Source: Canna indica (taxonomy: Eukaryota; Streptophyta; Magnoliopsida; Zingiberales; Cannaceae). Taken from it: 64,000 nucleotides of DNA. Positions 1 to 11,770 of this stretch are shown one piece after another; position 1 is the first letter of the stretch, and every line of letters begins with the position of its first letter. The notes beneath the pieces were generated by a model that worked only from the letters and a program-made list of their open reading frames with translations, was not told the DNA's origin and searched no databases. The translations under genes were made by a program, and so were the position numbers. Location of the stretch: positions 32,952,501 to 33,016,500 of the forward strand of contig CP136894.1 in assembly GCA_034359265.1 (NCBI GenBank), written 5' to 3'.

Positions 1-1413
1 AACAAGAGGTAGCAATAAGGGCTTTAAACTGTTGTTGAGTGTTCAAGTTCCCAACAAAACTATCAAGCCATACTCCAACACTCCAACTAACCCTATTGGA
101 AAAATTTAACCCAGATTCCACCGAAAGCATGCCCCAGATAGAGGAAGAAAGGGGGAATTCACAAAATAAGCAATCAATGGATTCAGTAGCATTAGAGCAA
201 AATAAAGAGAGGAGTTTAAGTCGAGTAGGAAGTCTCAGATGAATTAATTTCCAAGTAAAGAGTTTGATTTTGTGAGGAACTTTTAACTTCCAAAGTTGTT
301 TCTAGGAAAAATTAATCTCAACAAGGTTGGGTTCATGACTTCTTAGGAAGCTGTAGGCTAACTTGGTGTAATTCTACCTCTGGTCTCATTCATCTAAATA
401 TATCTATCCTCTCATCGGGATTAAAAGGCAAGGTTCTTTTTAAAATTGATTCTCCGATAACAGAGCCAAACATATTTAAACACAAGTCAACGTTCCAACT
501 TTGATTATTTAAAAGATAATTAACATTAGCAATATCACTAACAACATTAGTTTTTACAAATGTAGGCTTCATAAATAAAGGTAAATCACTAACCCAATGA
601 TCATGCGTAACAGAACAAGATGAACCAAAATTAACAATTTTTAAAAATCCAGAAATCAGATGTAGAAAGCATCAGCAAATAATCTACTAAAAGAATATTT
701 AGCATGAAAAGAGGCACTAAGAGAAAGCAAATCAGGATACTTAGATTTAACCATTTTGACCCAAATAGAGTCACAATTATTAAGATAAAGACTGCTCCTC
801 TTAGCCCGAAAAGCCTTATTTTTTAGGTCTATGTAACAGTTTTCCACTTAATCAAATAAATACCCTTGTCTGAGATGAATTACTCCACAAGAACGACTTT
901 ATCAAATTCTCAATTTTAACGAGACACTTAGCAGAAAACCATATTTAAAACGAAATTGATTAGGGTAACTCTACCTACTTGAGAAAGATAATTAGACTGT
1001 CACACACTAAGTTTAGACTTAACCTTGTCAATTATGTAGTTATGGGTATCTTTAGGAGGTCTATAAGGGAAAATCATGGAACCCAAGTACTTGAAAGGAA
1101 ATTTACCAACTCTCATATTCAAGTGAGAAGAGATTTCTCTAATTTTGTTAGCAGGCACCCTATTAGGAAAGAAAATTTTGGATTTCTCAAAATTGACAGA
1201 CTGACCAGTCAAACCTTTGTAATGTTGGAAAATAGATTAAATAGAATTAAGACTTTTTTGTTAGTCCTAAAAGTCAAAAGAATATCATCTGCAAACATAA
1301 TATGACTAATCATTAAATCATTTCTAATTTTAAAAGGGGTTAATTTATTATTAGTCACAACTTTGTTTACCATGATAGTGAGAGTTTGGGCAACCAAACA
1401 TAGAGGTAAGGGG
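1..1413 (-). pseudogene. LINE reverse transcriptase, C-terminal half, and zf-RVT-like tail
   Basis: Immediately past the inserted LTR the minus strand resumes as PYLYVWLPKLS, the other half of the interrupted RT motif. Near 1300 comes the palm motif MISHIMFADDILL, which keeps both catalytic aspartates (FADD), then GQSVNFEKSKIFF and KYLGSMIFPYRPP (thumb region). Around 200-300 a frame reads KVPHKIKLFTWKLIHLRLPT, the zf-RVT motif found downstream of RT in plant L1 elements. At least four frame breaks or stops occur. The element continues leftwards out of the window. Confidence 0.78.
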
Positions 1414-3045
1414 TGTTGGCCTAAGGTTTTCAACCTTGGTCTTAATCCTCGATCTTGATGATAATAAATATGGAACTAATGATTTCATGAAGAATTATTT
1501 TGAGGTTCCAAATCGGCTAGCGCACGACGTCCACGATCAGGAATATCGGAGAAATCAAAAAATCGGAAGGACGTTGGTCGACGCGCTCGGATTCGTCGGG
1601 AAGATAGAGTCTAGGTTTAGGGTGTCTAGATGAATTGTAAATCCTCATGATGATACAAAGAAACCCATAAACCAATCCCGAACCCCAAAATATGAAAAAC
1701 TGGAAAATCAACAAATGACCCTGAAATTCACTAAGTCTAGGGAGCTCATTGGAGGGCTATATAACCTAGATATTTTCTTGGCACCAAAAGTACCGGTAAT
1801 TGTTCCTTAGGTTAAAACTAGATAACTAGATATTTTTAAGGATTTTTTGGAAACCTTTAGCCTACCCATATTTGACCCGGGAGATTATAAAAGTTCCAAT
1901 TTTCGAAAATTTATACTAGACTCCAAAAGTTAAATTTTGATTCTTGAGGATTTTGATTTTTTAGATATTTTTATTGAATCCAAATGGGTGTAATTCTTAT
2001 ATAACATTATTGTTTTAAAGTTATATAAGTAGACTTAGCGAAAATGAAACCCTGAAACGAACAAACAAGTAGAAAAATAAACAAGCAAAAATCTGCCCTG
2101 CCCAGGTTCGGTCAACCGACAAAAGGAGAAGACATTTTCGGTTGACCGATTGATGCACAGAATGGGAAGAATGCCTTCGATCGCTCGGTTGGTCGACCGA
2201 TAATCGACCGGCAAGCGATCGGGCATCGACAACGGGCAGAAAAATGTCTGTTGATATATGAGCCTTGAGAGTTGGGGGGTTATAACTACCCACCCCAATC
2301 TCTCTCCCTCATTGTTGTTGATGCCTCTAAGCCTCAAAGAGCCACTCCTTGCATCTCTACAAGAATTCTTGAGCCATCTTTGCAAAGAACCCTAGCTTTG
2401 AGCCTAGAAACCTTGATATTGACTTTGAGCTTGCTTTGATTCATCTTCAAGTCATAAAGAGGAGCTAAGACATCTTGTTTGAGAGCTAAGTTTATATTGT
2501 TTATTATTTGCTCTCATTATTTTTGTATTTTGGTATTTATTTCATTGTATTTGAATTTGTGTAAATCTAGGTTGCTAAGTTTAATTGAGTTGGTGGTTGC
2601 CTTGGTATTAAGGCTTAAATCCATCATTGTAAACTTAGTTTACTATGATTAGTTGAGTTATCCCTTAGGTTGAGGTGGGAGAGTGCTCTCAGTAGGAAGG
2701 CAGGATACTTCCGGGTGTAGAAGTGTCTTCGGTTTGAGAGCGAAGACTTTTCGGTGTAAAGTCCTCTTTGTAAGGGAAACGATATAATCTAGTAAAACTA
2801 GTTTGAAAATTCTAAGCGGGGTGCTTAGGTAGTGGAGTAGGCATTGGGGCCGAACCACTATAAATAATTGTGTTAACATTGTTTTCCTTGCGTTTCGTAT
2901 AGCTTATCATTTATATCTTGCTTCCGCTTACTACTCGACTTGTGAATTGCCTAAGTAATCAAGTAAACGATTAAAACCGAAATTAGACAAAAAGATTTAG
3001 ATAACACACTATTCACCCCCCTCTAGTGTTGCTATTTCACCAACA
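1414..3045 (+). mobile_element. Solo LTR of the palindrome-rich TR-GAG family
   Basis: The 1632-bp sequence starts TGTTGGCCTAAGG and ends ACCAACA. It matches the LTRs of the gag-only element at 13045-19556 and the solo LTR at 34555-36150 over most of its length: the shared start, the palindrome block, the segment with 'ggtgcttaggtagtggagtag', and the terminal 'cacccccctctagtg'. It has no internal domain, so it is a solo LTR. The flanking pentamers (AGGGG and AGCTA) do not match, so the target-site duplication has decayed or one flank was rearranged. Confidence 0.8.
2101..2240. repeat. Palindrome array in LTR U3 (short version)
   Basis: Several degenerate TCGGTCGACCGA-type palindromes, for example 'cggtcaaccgac', 'cggttgaccga' and 'cggttggtcgaccgat', lie in about 140 bp. 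This is the shortened counterpart of the 330-365 bp arrays in the other LTR copies. Confidence 0.8.
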
Positions 3046-3598
3046 AGCTAGAGAAAGAGGCCCCCCTTACCTCACACCACAATAGGAAGGATAGAAATTA
3101 GAAACCACTTCATTAATTAGACAAGCAAAGGTAGCAAGAAGTAATCCAAGTAATAAATTTGTCAGAAAAGTTACAAACATGCAACATAGCAGAAATAGCA
3201 AACCATGATAATTTATTATATGCTTTCTCTAGATCAATTTTAACTAAAACAAATATAAGGGTTCTTACCTCTGTTTTAGAAAATTGTCGTCTACGTTTTA
3301 GATGCATTAATTCTCTAGATCAAGTAACTAGATCAATTATATCTCCTGAGCAATAAGAATATTGTCCTTTACGTTTTATAAAAGCATATTCGTCATAGGA
3401 AACATGTTTAGAAATAACATATTTGAGCCTATTGACAAGAACTTTGTCAACAATTCTATAAGAAAGATTACAAAGCACTATCGGTCTAAAATCTTTAATT
3501 ACAATGGATTTATTACATTTTGGAATGAAAGTTAAAGTTGTTTCGATCCTATCTGAAGGTAACAAAGCCGAATATGTAGTTAGTGTGACTAAGAACAT
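3046..3598 (-). pseudogene. LINE reverse transcriptase, N-terminal half
   Basis: Fragments in two frames carry the LINE RT signatures KDFRPIVLCNLSYRIVDKVL, AFIKRKGQ and KIDLEKAYNKLSW. The last contains the first catalytic aspartate region of the palm. Close to the breakpoint the frame reads GVR-stop-GGPLSL, a mutated form of the usual GLRQGDPLSPY motif: the glutamine codon has become TAA and the aspartate has become glycine. This half could not act as a polymerase. It joins the other half at 1413 across the inserted LTR. Confidence 0.8.
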
Positions 3599-3600
3599 TC

Positions 3601-4281
3601 AAAACAATAATTCAATCCCACAAGTGAGAAATGAGATTGAATTGAATTCTATTTAATGGTTTATCAACCAACATTACCAACAATTAATGCATTTTATGTT
3701 GAAAATATGACTTTTGATTTTTTAATTTAATATGCCCCATCACTTGAACTTTGTAATTGAATCTTCTCCATCACTTGACTTGTAATTTGACCTAAACTTA
3801 AATTCAGATATTTACAATTTTCCTTATCTTTTTTTCTCTTCGCCCCCATTTCCTCTATGTCTTATTGTAAGGATTTAACAATTGTATCTAGGCATTTAAT
3901 TTGATGAATGATATTTGAATAACTATACATGTTACAAGCAATCCCCAAGCGACAACCATAAGCGACTGTCGAAAAAATATCACGTTAGGTTCTTAATTAG
4001 TGACGACTGGAGTGCCTGTCGCTAAGCAATAAAAAATAATAGACTATGAGCGATGTCGCTGGTGCAGCTATTGGCCGGTAAGCATGTCGTCTGAAGTAGC
4101 TATAGCCCACTTGGCCATCACCGATGAGCTGAAGCAAACTGCTCGATTTCTAGTATTGTTTATGCCAACTTACTCATTTGGAATATATGACTTCAGCATA
4201 TACCTTAATAAAACCCATGATAAACATTATACATAGAACTTATTATTAGTTTCATCTTATTTTTACATTCAGTCTAGGTAG
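3601..4281. other. Intergenic spacer between LINE and kinase gene
   Basis: No coding potential is visible. 3601-3920 is A+T-rich. 3940-4110 holds a cluster of GCGAC/GTCGCT-type motifs in both orientations (aagcgaca, aagcgactgtcg, ctgtcgct, gatgtcgct, catgtcgtc), which resembles the subterminal repeats of a CACTA-type element, but I see no CACTA terminus. The kinase 3' UTR should occupy part of 4000-4281. Confidence 0.45.
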
Positions 4282-7200
4282 CTATCGACCTTCCAATATT
4301 GTCACAGATAAATTATTTATAGACATATTTTGTTTGCTAGTTGATGAATCACTCTGTCTCTCAAATGGCCTTTTCAGATCAACAAATCCAGGTTGTTTAG
4401 GCTCCGGTATAATAGCATTATCACTGTCCAACATTTTCACCACCTAATGCATTGTTGGTCTATCTCCGGGACGTTCTTGAACACAGAGAAGACCAATCTT
4501 TATACAACTCATGAGTTCAGCCGTAGATACTGATGGACCAATTGATTTGTCAATTAATTCCGATGCGTTATCTGCTTGCCATAAGTTCCATATCTGAAGG
4601 CAAAAAATTGCAGTTAGTGTCATAATAGAGAAACAAATATATAGCATTCAAGTTTATATTTTCTTATACTTACATGACCAAGTAGATTTAGATGGAGGGC
4701 AGATTGATAAACTCCTCTATTCCTTTTGCCACTTATGATCTCAAGTACTAATACACCAAAGCTAAATACATCCGATTTTATTGAAAATGTTCCATCCATT
4801 GCATATTCAGGCGACATGTATCCACTGCATCATCATATACAGTAGATATATATGATCATAAGAATTTACTTATTTTGGATGTCAAATCAATCCACTGATG
4901 TATGATTAATTAATATTAACTTACTATGTACCGACAATTCTTCTTGTATTTACTTCCGAATCGTCCCCTCTAAATATTCTCGCCATGCCAAAGTCTGATA
5001 TTTTGGGATTCATATCCTTGTCAAGAAGGACATTACTAGCTTTTAGATCTCGATGAATGATTTTAAATCTGGAATCATGGTGTAAATATAGAAGAGCTCG
5101 AGCAATCCCAACTATAATGTTGTATCGTCTTTGCCAATCCAACATTGTACTTTTTGCTTCGTCTGCATAGAAATTTAGAAAATACAAATATATCCAATTT
5201 GCATTATTAAATTTTGAATAAAATTACTTAAGTTGAAATTAGTTTTACCTATAAATGGCGCATTAAGAAAACGAAAAGATAAAACATCAGGAGCGAAATC
5301 AATGAATAAAAGTATGGACTAACTAAATAAGAAGGCGTCCAAGCTTCCATTGGGCATGTACTCGTATACGAGTATTCTTTCCCCTCCTTGGACGCAGCAT
5401 CCAAGAAGCCGAACGAGGTTTCTGTGTTGTAACTTAGCAATCAAAATTACCTCGTTCTTGAACTCATCCACCCCTTGCGACGAACTCTTTGAAAGCCTCT
5501 TCACAGCTATCTCTTGGTCGTTCCCCAGCTTACCCTGTAATCAACCGATGTCACCAGCAAGCAAAAATATATATAATTGATTGAGTAATTAATTGAACAC
5601 AAGGTATAAAATATTGTCTACCTTGTATACAGGCCCAAAACCACCTTCCCCGAGCTTGTTATCAATGGAGAAGTTGACAGTAGCATCAATAATAGTGCTT
5701 AAATGAAACACTGGCAAATCCAAGTCCTTTGATTCCGCTTTGTCATCAAAATGTCTTCCTGCAAAGAAAATATCAGTAGTTATTCAATAAATACATCTTG
5801 AACTCCAATTAGTAATTAACTTAATGAAAATGAATTATGTATTGATGCATGGTACTTCTCTTCTTCATTCTCCAAATCCAGCATGCAGTAACAGCAATAG
5901 CAACAATACAAATCGCTAGAACTGAAGCCACAATGACCGTCACTAGATTCCCCCGGTGTGAATGACCTGATTCAGAGCCAGATTGCGAGATAAGCGTTAT
6001 TGATTTAAGACATTATAATCAGAAGGTAGAAAAAACTTATCGTACATTTAAACTATTCTTTGGAAGATTATTAATTATAAGAAAAATGCTTATTGGATAT
6101 TAAACTAATTATTAATTAATTCAAGAACTTTTCCTCTAATAGTTAATATAAATTCTAATCGACCACTTCAATTATACCAAGTGAGATACTCACCGGAATC
6201 CACAGCTAGTTGCCTAACGTAGAGATCCTGTCCTGGTTCACCAGTGTACACCATGAGATCGGTGAGGTCGGTAGTCCAATTTATGCATCCACTCACAACC
6301 CCGCTGATGTTGGAGCTTGCATATGCTGTGCAGGAGCAATTGTTCAAGCACAAATCCTTGCACTGCTCTAGGCTCACTGTCCAGTTCACCGTCGATCTCG
6401 ACGTGTCTGGCAGCTTCGCGTTGCTCAGGTTGAAAAACCCATCCGCCCTGTTGCCGCATTCCTTTAACATCGTCGTCTCTCTCGCACAGCCTCGCGTCCA
6501 ATCCTTGGTATCCTTAGGATGAAACCCCTGGAGGCACTCACATATGTCCACTACAGGAGAGGCCTCCGGCTCTGCATGTCCGGCGTCGCACTTGCAGAAT
6601 GCGTTCTGGCCGCACGGAGACAATACCTTGTCACATGGGTCTTCGACCTTGGGTCTGTGCCCCAATAGCACCCAATTACTTTTTTCGTGGATCCACAAAA
6701 ACCTTTGCAGGAGGCCTGAATGGTTCATCACCAACCTCGAGATAATTAAGGGGTTTCTCATGCCGAACCAGTAGAAGACCTGGGAGGGGTCGATAAGAAA
6801 CTCGTAGTACACACCTAAATCGTTCCCTGGTTCCATTGCTGCCATATCCGGGACACCGCTAAAACGGAGACCATTCCATGGTCCCCCGCGCCAGTAAGGT
6901 CGTGTTCCGTTCCACAAAAATAATTGGGGATCTCCCTGCCGGTCCAAGCCCGCAACATAATCGCCCGGCGCCGGATTGCTCGCGCTCCTCCATGCTGTGA
7001 GATTGCGGCTGACCCCAGTGTCCAGGTCCCACCCCAACATCATCCCTGGGAGCAGCGTGTCGGTGGGAAAATCGAAGCTCTGCCACGCATAGCTGCTCCG
7101 CTCATCAGAACTGCCAGCCTCCATGACCACAAAGTTCCCGTTGTCAAGGAGTCTGGCGACCGGAATTTTAAGGGCTGGCGAGCTCGAAGACCACACCACC

Positions 7201-7541
7201 ACGGTCGAGTTATCCTCAGTGACGATGAGCGTTCCGTTAGTTGTTACAGATAGGCGTCCGGAGCGGCTAATGACCGGACGTTGGCGGTTGGCGACCCAAA
7301 CCACGACATGGTCTGAGTTGGCATGGTACCTTATGCCGATGTACCGATTGCTGGAGTCAGCCGGGCTGAAGAAGGTGAGCTCGAAATTACCAGCAGCAGA
7401 TATCAAAGCCCCTCCATCGTCAGCTAAAGGTTGCGTGGGAGTTAACTTGTCACGGAGTTCTCCAGTAGAGAGGGAGAAGAATGAAGTTGCAGCGAGGACG
7501 AAGACGATGGAGGAGACGAAGTTGGTCATCTTTCTCACCAT
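4282..7541 (-). CDS. S-domain (G-type lectin) receptor-like serine/threonine kinase with a late nonsense codon
   Basis: Seven exons on the minus strand with GT-AG borders: 7541-6194, 5966-5856, 5758-5622, 5534-5324, 5162-4925, 4824-4674, 4593-4282. The phases fit and total 836 codons. Exon 1 gives a signal peptide ([20 protein letters not shown]), a bulb-type lectin domain (about residues 30-150), the S-locus glycoprotein domain ([13 protein letters not shown]), an EGF-like cysteine cluster and a PAN/apple domain ([15 protein letters not shown]). Exon 2 gives one membrane helix and a basic stop-transfer (WRMKKR). Exons 3-7 give a kinase with [11 protein letters not shown], the lysine in [23 protein letters not shown] and SPEYAMDG, so all catalytic residues are present. 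It is predicted at the plasma membrane. At 4444-4446 a TAG follows RPTMH where the family has a codon before VVKML; the frame then stays open for 53 codons to a second stop at 4282. The product would lose only its C-terminal tail, so it may be functional or a young pseudogene. Confidence 0.9.
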
Positions 7542-8006
7542 GAATTATTAATTCAAGTTCAGTCACGCATCATCCATTGCTATTTCATACGTAGACTTCT
7601 ATGAATATGCCTAAAATTGTAATTTAACATCATAGTATTATCTCTAGAATTTTCTCGTACAAAAAATCTTTTTGTAATTGGCATCAGTTGCTAAGTGGCA
7701 TTTAATTTTGGATCAATTTCAATTTACTCCTTAAAGTTTTTAATTTTATTTCAGTTTTACTCATTCGCACAAAAACACCAACACATTCAAAATTTTATCA
7801 TACCCCAACTACATTTAAAATACTTATTTTTTGTCATAAATTAATACTTATGTCTTTCACCACGAGCTGATAGTTGAATCCAAGTTAAATATAAAGAAGT
7901 TGGCAAATGATGAGAAGATACTAACAAATGAAACTAATAAATTTGACTACTAGCATTTGCAAAAAGACAAGCATAAGGCAATGACATCAATAGAGTCATT
8001 CACATG
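7542..8006 (-). promoter_or_regulatory. Upstream region of the receptor kinase (no clear core promoter seen)
   Basis: A+T-rich DNA between the kinase start codon and a gypsy LTR stub. I see no convincing TATA box or transposon terminus, and no coding potential. The gene therefore has at most about 465 bp of non-transposon upstream sequence, which suggests the promoter was truncated or neighbours heterochromatic repeats. Confidence 0.4.
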
Positions 8007-8305
8007 TGTAATACCCACGGAAAATTTAGTTAATTATGCTATTTTGGTTTCGGCGAAAAAGCCGAGATGGGTGTCGGAGCGGCCTGAGTGAATCGCTAGA
8101 GGGTGCAATTAGAGGTATGACCCTTATGCGCGAGAAAAATTATTTTAATTAAGTTGAATTGGAATGTTGGGTCGAGTGGAATTTGAGTCGAATTCGGAGG
8201 TTCAATCGAAACTTGATTAGGATGAGTCTAAGTGGGTAATGGGGTTCACTTATACCTTAGGGGCAAACTTGTAATTTTGAAAAAATATAAATTAAACCTT
8301 ACATG
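8007..8305 (+). mobile_element. Truncated chromovirus-type LTR, 5' end only
   Basis: It begins TGTAATACCCACGG, nearly the same start as the solo LTR at 46440 (TGTAATACCCGGAGG), and runs as non-coding DNA to about 8305, where it meets a copia integrase fragment. The rest of the LTR and its element are missing. The junction therefore marks a deletion or later recombination that also removed the 3' end of copia X. Confidence 0.6.
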
Positions 8306-8653
8306 GGATTGTACTATTAGTACGGTTCTTCCTTTCAACAACATCATTCCATTGATGAGTCTTTGGGCCAGAAAATTCATGAAGTATACTATTTTCATCA
8401 CAAAATTCAGAGAAGAAAATGTTCTCAAACTCTCTCCCATGATCACTTCTTATTCTGATCACCTTTAGAATAGAAAGTTCTTGTTCATTCTGAAATCTTA
8501 GGCATAAAGATTTGAAGTTGTTGAAGGCATTAAAAGTCTTAGGCATAAAGACTTTTCTCTAAGAAATTCTGTCCAAGTGAAACGAGAGTAATCATCTACA
8601 CAAACTAGAACATACTTTTTACCTCCAATACTTTCAACTTGCGTAGGACCAAC
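8306..8653 (-). pseudogene. Copia X integrase catalytic-core fragment
   Basis: The frame reads VESIGGKKYVLVCVDDYSRF, then a second piece with IRSDHGREFENIFFSEFCDE and VVERKNRT. These are the three blocks of a copia integrase core (D, D, E), all visible, but with a frame change near 8540. The upstream part of the same protein lies at 22205-22637: gypsy A inserted within the LDLVGPT motif. Beyond VVERKNRT the homology stops at the junction with an LTR stub. Confidence 0.8.
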
Positions 8654-8689
8654 TGTCATGCTCGGTCCATTGGAGGTAAGGCCAACTGG

Positions 8690-11600
8690 ATGTACTCGGT
8701 CCATACTAGGATGTAAGGCCAACTCATAGTCCACAGCTCCCCTGTGTCGGAGAATAGGAAATGACCCAATGAACATAGGGCTTAGCTTTCATTTCTTACC
8801 AAATCTCAGCACCCCTTTCATAGGGGATACCTTGAGGAACACTATATCCCCCTCAGCAAACTCTACCTCATTGGCCTTTTCATCAGTATACATCTTCTGG
8901 CGACTCTGAGCTACTAACAACCTCTCTCTGATTAGCATCACCTTTTCTACTGCCTCCTCCACTAGGTCGGGTCCCACCATGAGGGAATCTCCTGTCTTAA
9001 ACCAATCTACAGGCGACCTGCATCTCCGCCCATACAATGCCTCAAATGGGGCCATCCCGATACTATTGTGATAACTGTTATTATATGCAAACTCAATCAG
9101 AGGTAAGTACCTCTCCCAACTGCCCTCCAAATCCAGGACACACGCTCTCAACATATCCTCTAGCGTCTAAATAGTCTGCTCCGACTGACCATCTGTCTGA
9201 GGGTGAAACGCAGTACTGAACCGAACCTGAGTGCCCAAGGCCTCCTGGAATGATTGCCAAAAATGAGCTGTGAACTAAGTACCCTGATCTGAGATGATCA
9301 TCACAGGAACACCATGATATGCGACGATCCGATCCAAGAACAACCTCACATACTGCTCAGCTGAAAAGGTCATCCTGACCGGTATAAAATGCGAAGTCTT
9401 GGTTAGGCGATCAACCACTACCGCCCCAAATAGAATCATTTCCCTTCCTAGACTTTGGCAATCCTATCACAAAATTCATGGTTATCTTCTCCCATTTTCA
9501 CTCCAGTACCCCCAAGTTCTGGAGCAACCCTGCCAGCTTCAAATGTTCAGCCTTCACCTGCTGACACACCAGGCACTTAGACAGGAACTCGGCCACCTCT
9601 CTTTTCATGCCTTTCCACCAATAGTTCTGCATGAGATATCGGTACATCTTCGAGGCTCCTGGGTGCATAATGTATGTAGATCGATGAGCCAACTCTAGCA
9701 CCTGCTTGCGAACCTCGGCCATATCAGGCACCACTATCTGATTCTTAGACCTCAGGACGCTCTCCGAGTCAACACTGAACCCATTATCTGCATCTCTCCT
9801 CCTGGCCAGATCCTTAGTGAGTGCACAGAAAGCATCTTTCTCCTGCGCTGCTCGCAGCATGTCAACCAACGTGGACTACACCCTCAAGTGAGCCACCAAC
9901 GCACCAGAATCTTATAATGATAGGACTGCGGCACACCATCCAAACGTAGGGCCAAGTCCTGAGCCAACGGCCTCCTCCTGACCGCCAAATGCATCAGACT
10001 GCCCATAGACTTTCTGCTTAAAGCATCAGCTACCACATTTGCCTTCCATGTATGGTACATGATCGTGCAGTCATAGTCGTTCAACAGCTCAAGCCATCTG
10101 CTCTGCCTCAGGTTCAACTCCTTCTGGGTGAGCAAATACTGGAGGCTCTTATGATCATTGTATATCTCATAAGCCTCGCCATAAAGGTAGTGATGTCACA
10201 GCTTCAATGCGACCACCGCTGCCAGCTCAAGATCATGGGTTGGGTAATTCTTCTCGTGAACCTTCTTCACGTGAACCTTCAACTGCCTGGAGGCATAAGC
10301 TATCACCCTGTCATTCTGCATCAACACACAACCCAAGCCGACCCGGGAGGCATCACAATAAACAACAAATCCTCCCGAGCCCGAAGGTACTGCTAGAACT
10401 GGCGCCGACGTCAAGTGGTCTTTGAGCTTCAGAAAACTCTCCTCGCACTTACTGTCCCATTCGAACTTGACCTTCTTCTGGGTCAGGCGGGTCAATGGCG
10501 CTGTAATCCTGGAGAAATTCTCCACAAACTTTCTGTAATAACCTGCCAACCCCAAAAAACTGCAGATCTTAGTGACATTAGTTGGCCTCTTCCTGTTCTG
10601 AACTGCTTCTATCTTCGCGGGGTTCACCATTACTCCTTCCCTGGACATCACATGGCCAAGGAACCCAATACTCTCTAGCCAGAACTCGCACTTGGAGAAC
10701 TTAGCATACAATTGGTGCTCCCTAAGAGTTTCCAAAACTATCCTCAAGTGCTTAGCATGCTCCTCCCTACTCCTGGAATAAATCAAGATATCATCAATGA
10801 ACATAATTACAAACTTATCCAAGCATTCCCTGAACAATCAGTTCATCACATCCATAAATGTTGTAGGTGCATTAGTCAGCCCAAAGGACATCATCAGGAA
10901 CTCAAAGTGCCCATACCTTGACCTGAAAGTAGTCTTAGGGACGTCACTGTCCCGGATCCTCAACTGATGATACCCTGACCGCAGGTCAATCTTAGAAACC
11001 CACTGAGATCCCTGAAGCTGATCAAACAAGTCATCAATCTTGGGCAGCGGGTACTGGTTCTTCACTGTTACCTTGTTAAGCTACTGGTAATCAATGCACA
11101 TCCGCATGGACCCATCTTTCTTTTTCACAAAGAGCACTGGAGCACCCCAAGGAGAAACACTTGGGCGAATGAAACCCAACTCAAGCAGCTCCTGCAACTG
11201 GGACTTCAACTCTCTCAACCCTGGCAACTCCTCCGAAAACACATTAGAGAACCCGTACACCACGGGCGTTCCCCCAATGTCCCTAGCCACACCTCCGCCT
11301 TCCTCTGCCACAGACACAAAGTTTAAGAAGGACTGGCAACCGCCCATAAGTAGCTTCTGTGCCCTAAGAGCTGAAATTGCCATCAACAGCTCTCCCCTTT
11401 CCTCACCCTGGAAGGTAAACTGGGGCAATTCGAGCTTATTGAAGGTCACAGTCTTAGCCCTGTAATCCACTGAGGTGAAATGGTCCGCCAACCAGTCCAG
11501 GCCCAAGATCACATCAAGCTCCAGCATCGGCAGGAGTGTCAAATCGGCCATCAACACATGTCCATAAATGACAACCTCGCAGCCCCGAAAGACTGTCTCT

Positions 11601-11770
11601 GCCATCACAGAAACACCCGTAGGCATAGACACCACAAGGGGCAAATCAAGCACAGAAGGTACCCCTACCATTTTAGTAGCAAACAAAGTAGACACAAAAG
11701 AGTGCGTAGCACCCAGATCAAACAAAACATATGCAATGGCAGACCCAACAATAATATTATCTGACACCAC
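8690..11770 (-). pseudogene. Gypsy A pol: protease, RT, RNase H, integrase
   Basis: Order on the minus strand: aspartic protease ([11 protein letters not shown], about 11730), RT ([20 protein letters not shown]; catalytic [10 protein letters not shown] intact near 10790), RNase H ([20 protein letters not shown] end near 10010), integrase HHCC (HRSTYIMHPG then CLVCQQVK, 9700-9560), a scrambled DDE core, and the C-terminal part with the conserved NNSYHNSIGMAPFEALYGRR (9100) and GSFPILRHRGAVDYEL (8760). Nonsense codons interrupt RT after CIDYQ and DVMN, and RNase H after VALKL. Compared with gypsy B, about 38 residues between protease and RT (after EELPGL) are deleted. A non-functional relic. 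Confidence 0.85.

Larger units (their letters stand above)
1..3600 (-). mobile_element. LINE (L1-type non-LTR retrotransposon), decayed and split
   Basis: Both parts of this region, read on the minus strand, match successive segments of a plant L1-type ORF2: reverse transcriptase N-terminal half at 3046-3598, then the FADD-containing half and an endonuclease-distal zinc-knuckle/zf-RVT-like tail from 1413 down to the window edge. A solo LTR (1414-3045) splits the protein in the GDPLSPY-type motif. The 3' end and poly(A) lie outside the window, and no apurinic endonuclease domain is visible upstream of 3598, so the copy is 5'-truncated. Many stops and frameshifts mark it as old. Confidence 0.82.

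Noticed and set aside
1414..3045. Whether matching flanks (AGGTAAGGGG before, CCCCTTACCTC after) mark an inverted target repeat of the solo LTR
   Set aside because: Both are pieces of the LINE RT coding sequence around the insertion point; they are not adjacent to the LTR ends on both sides and no 5-bp duplication matches.
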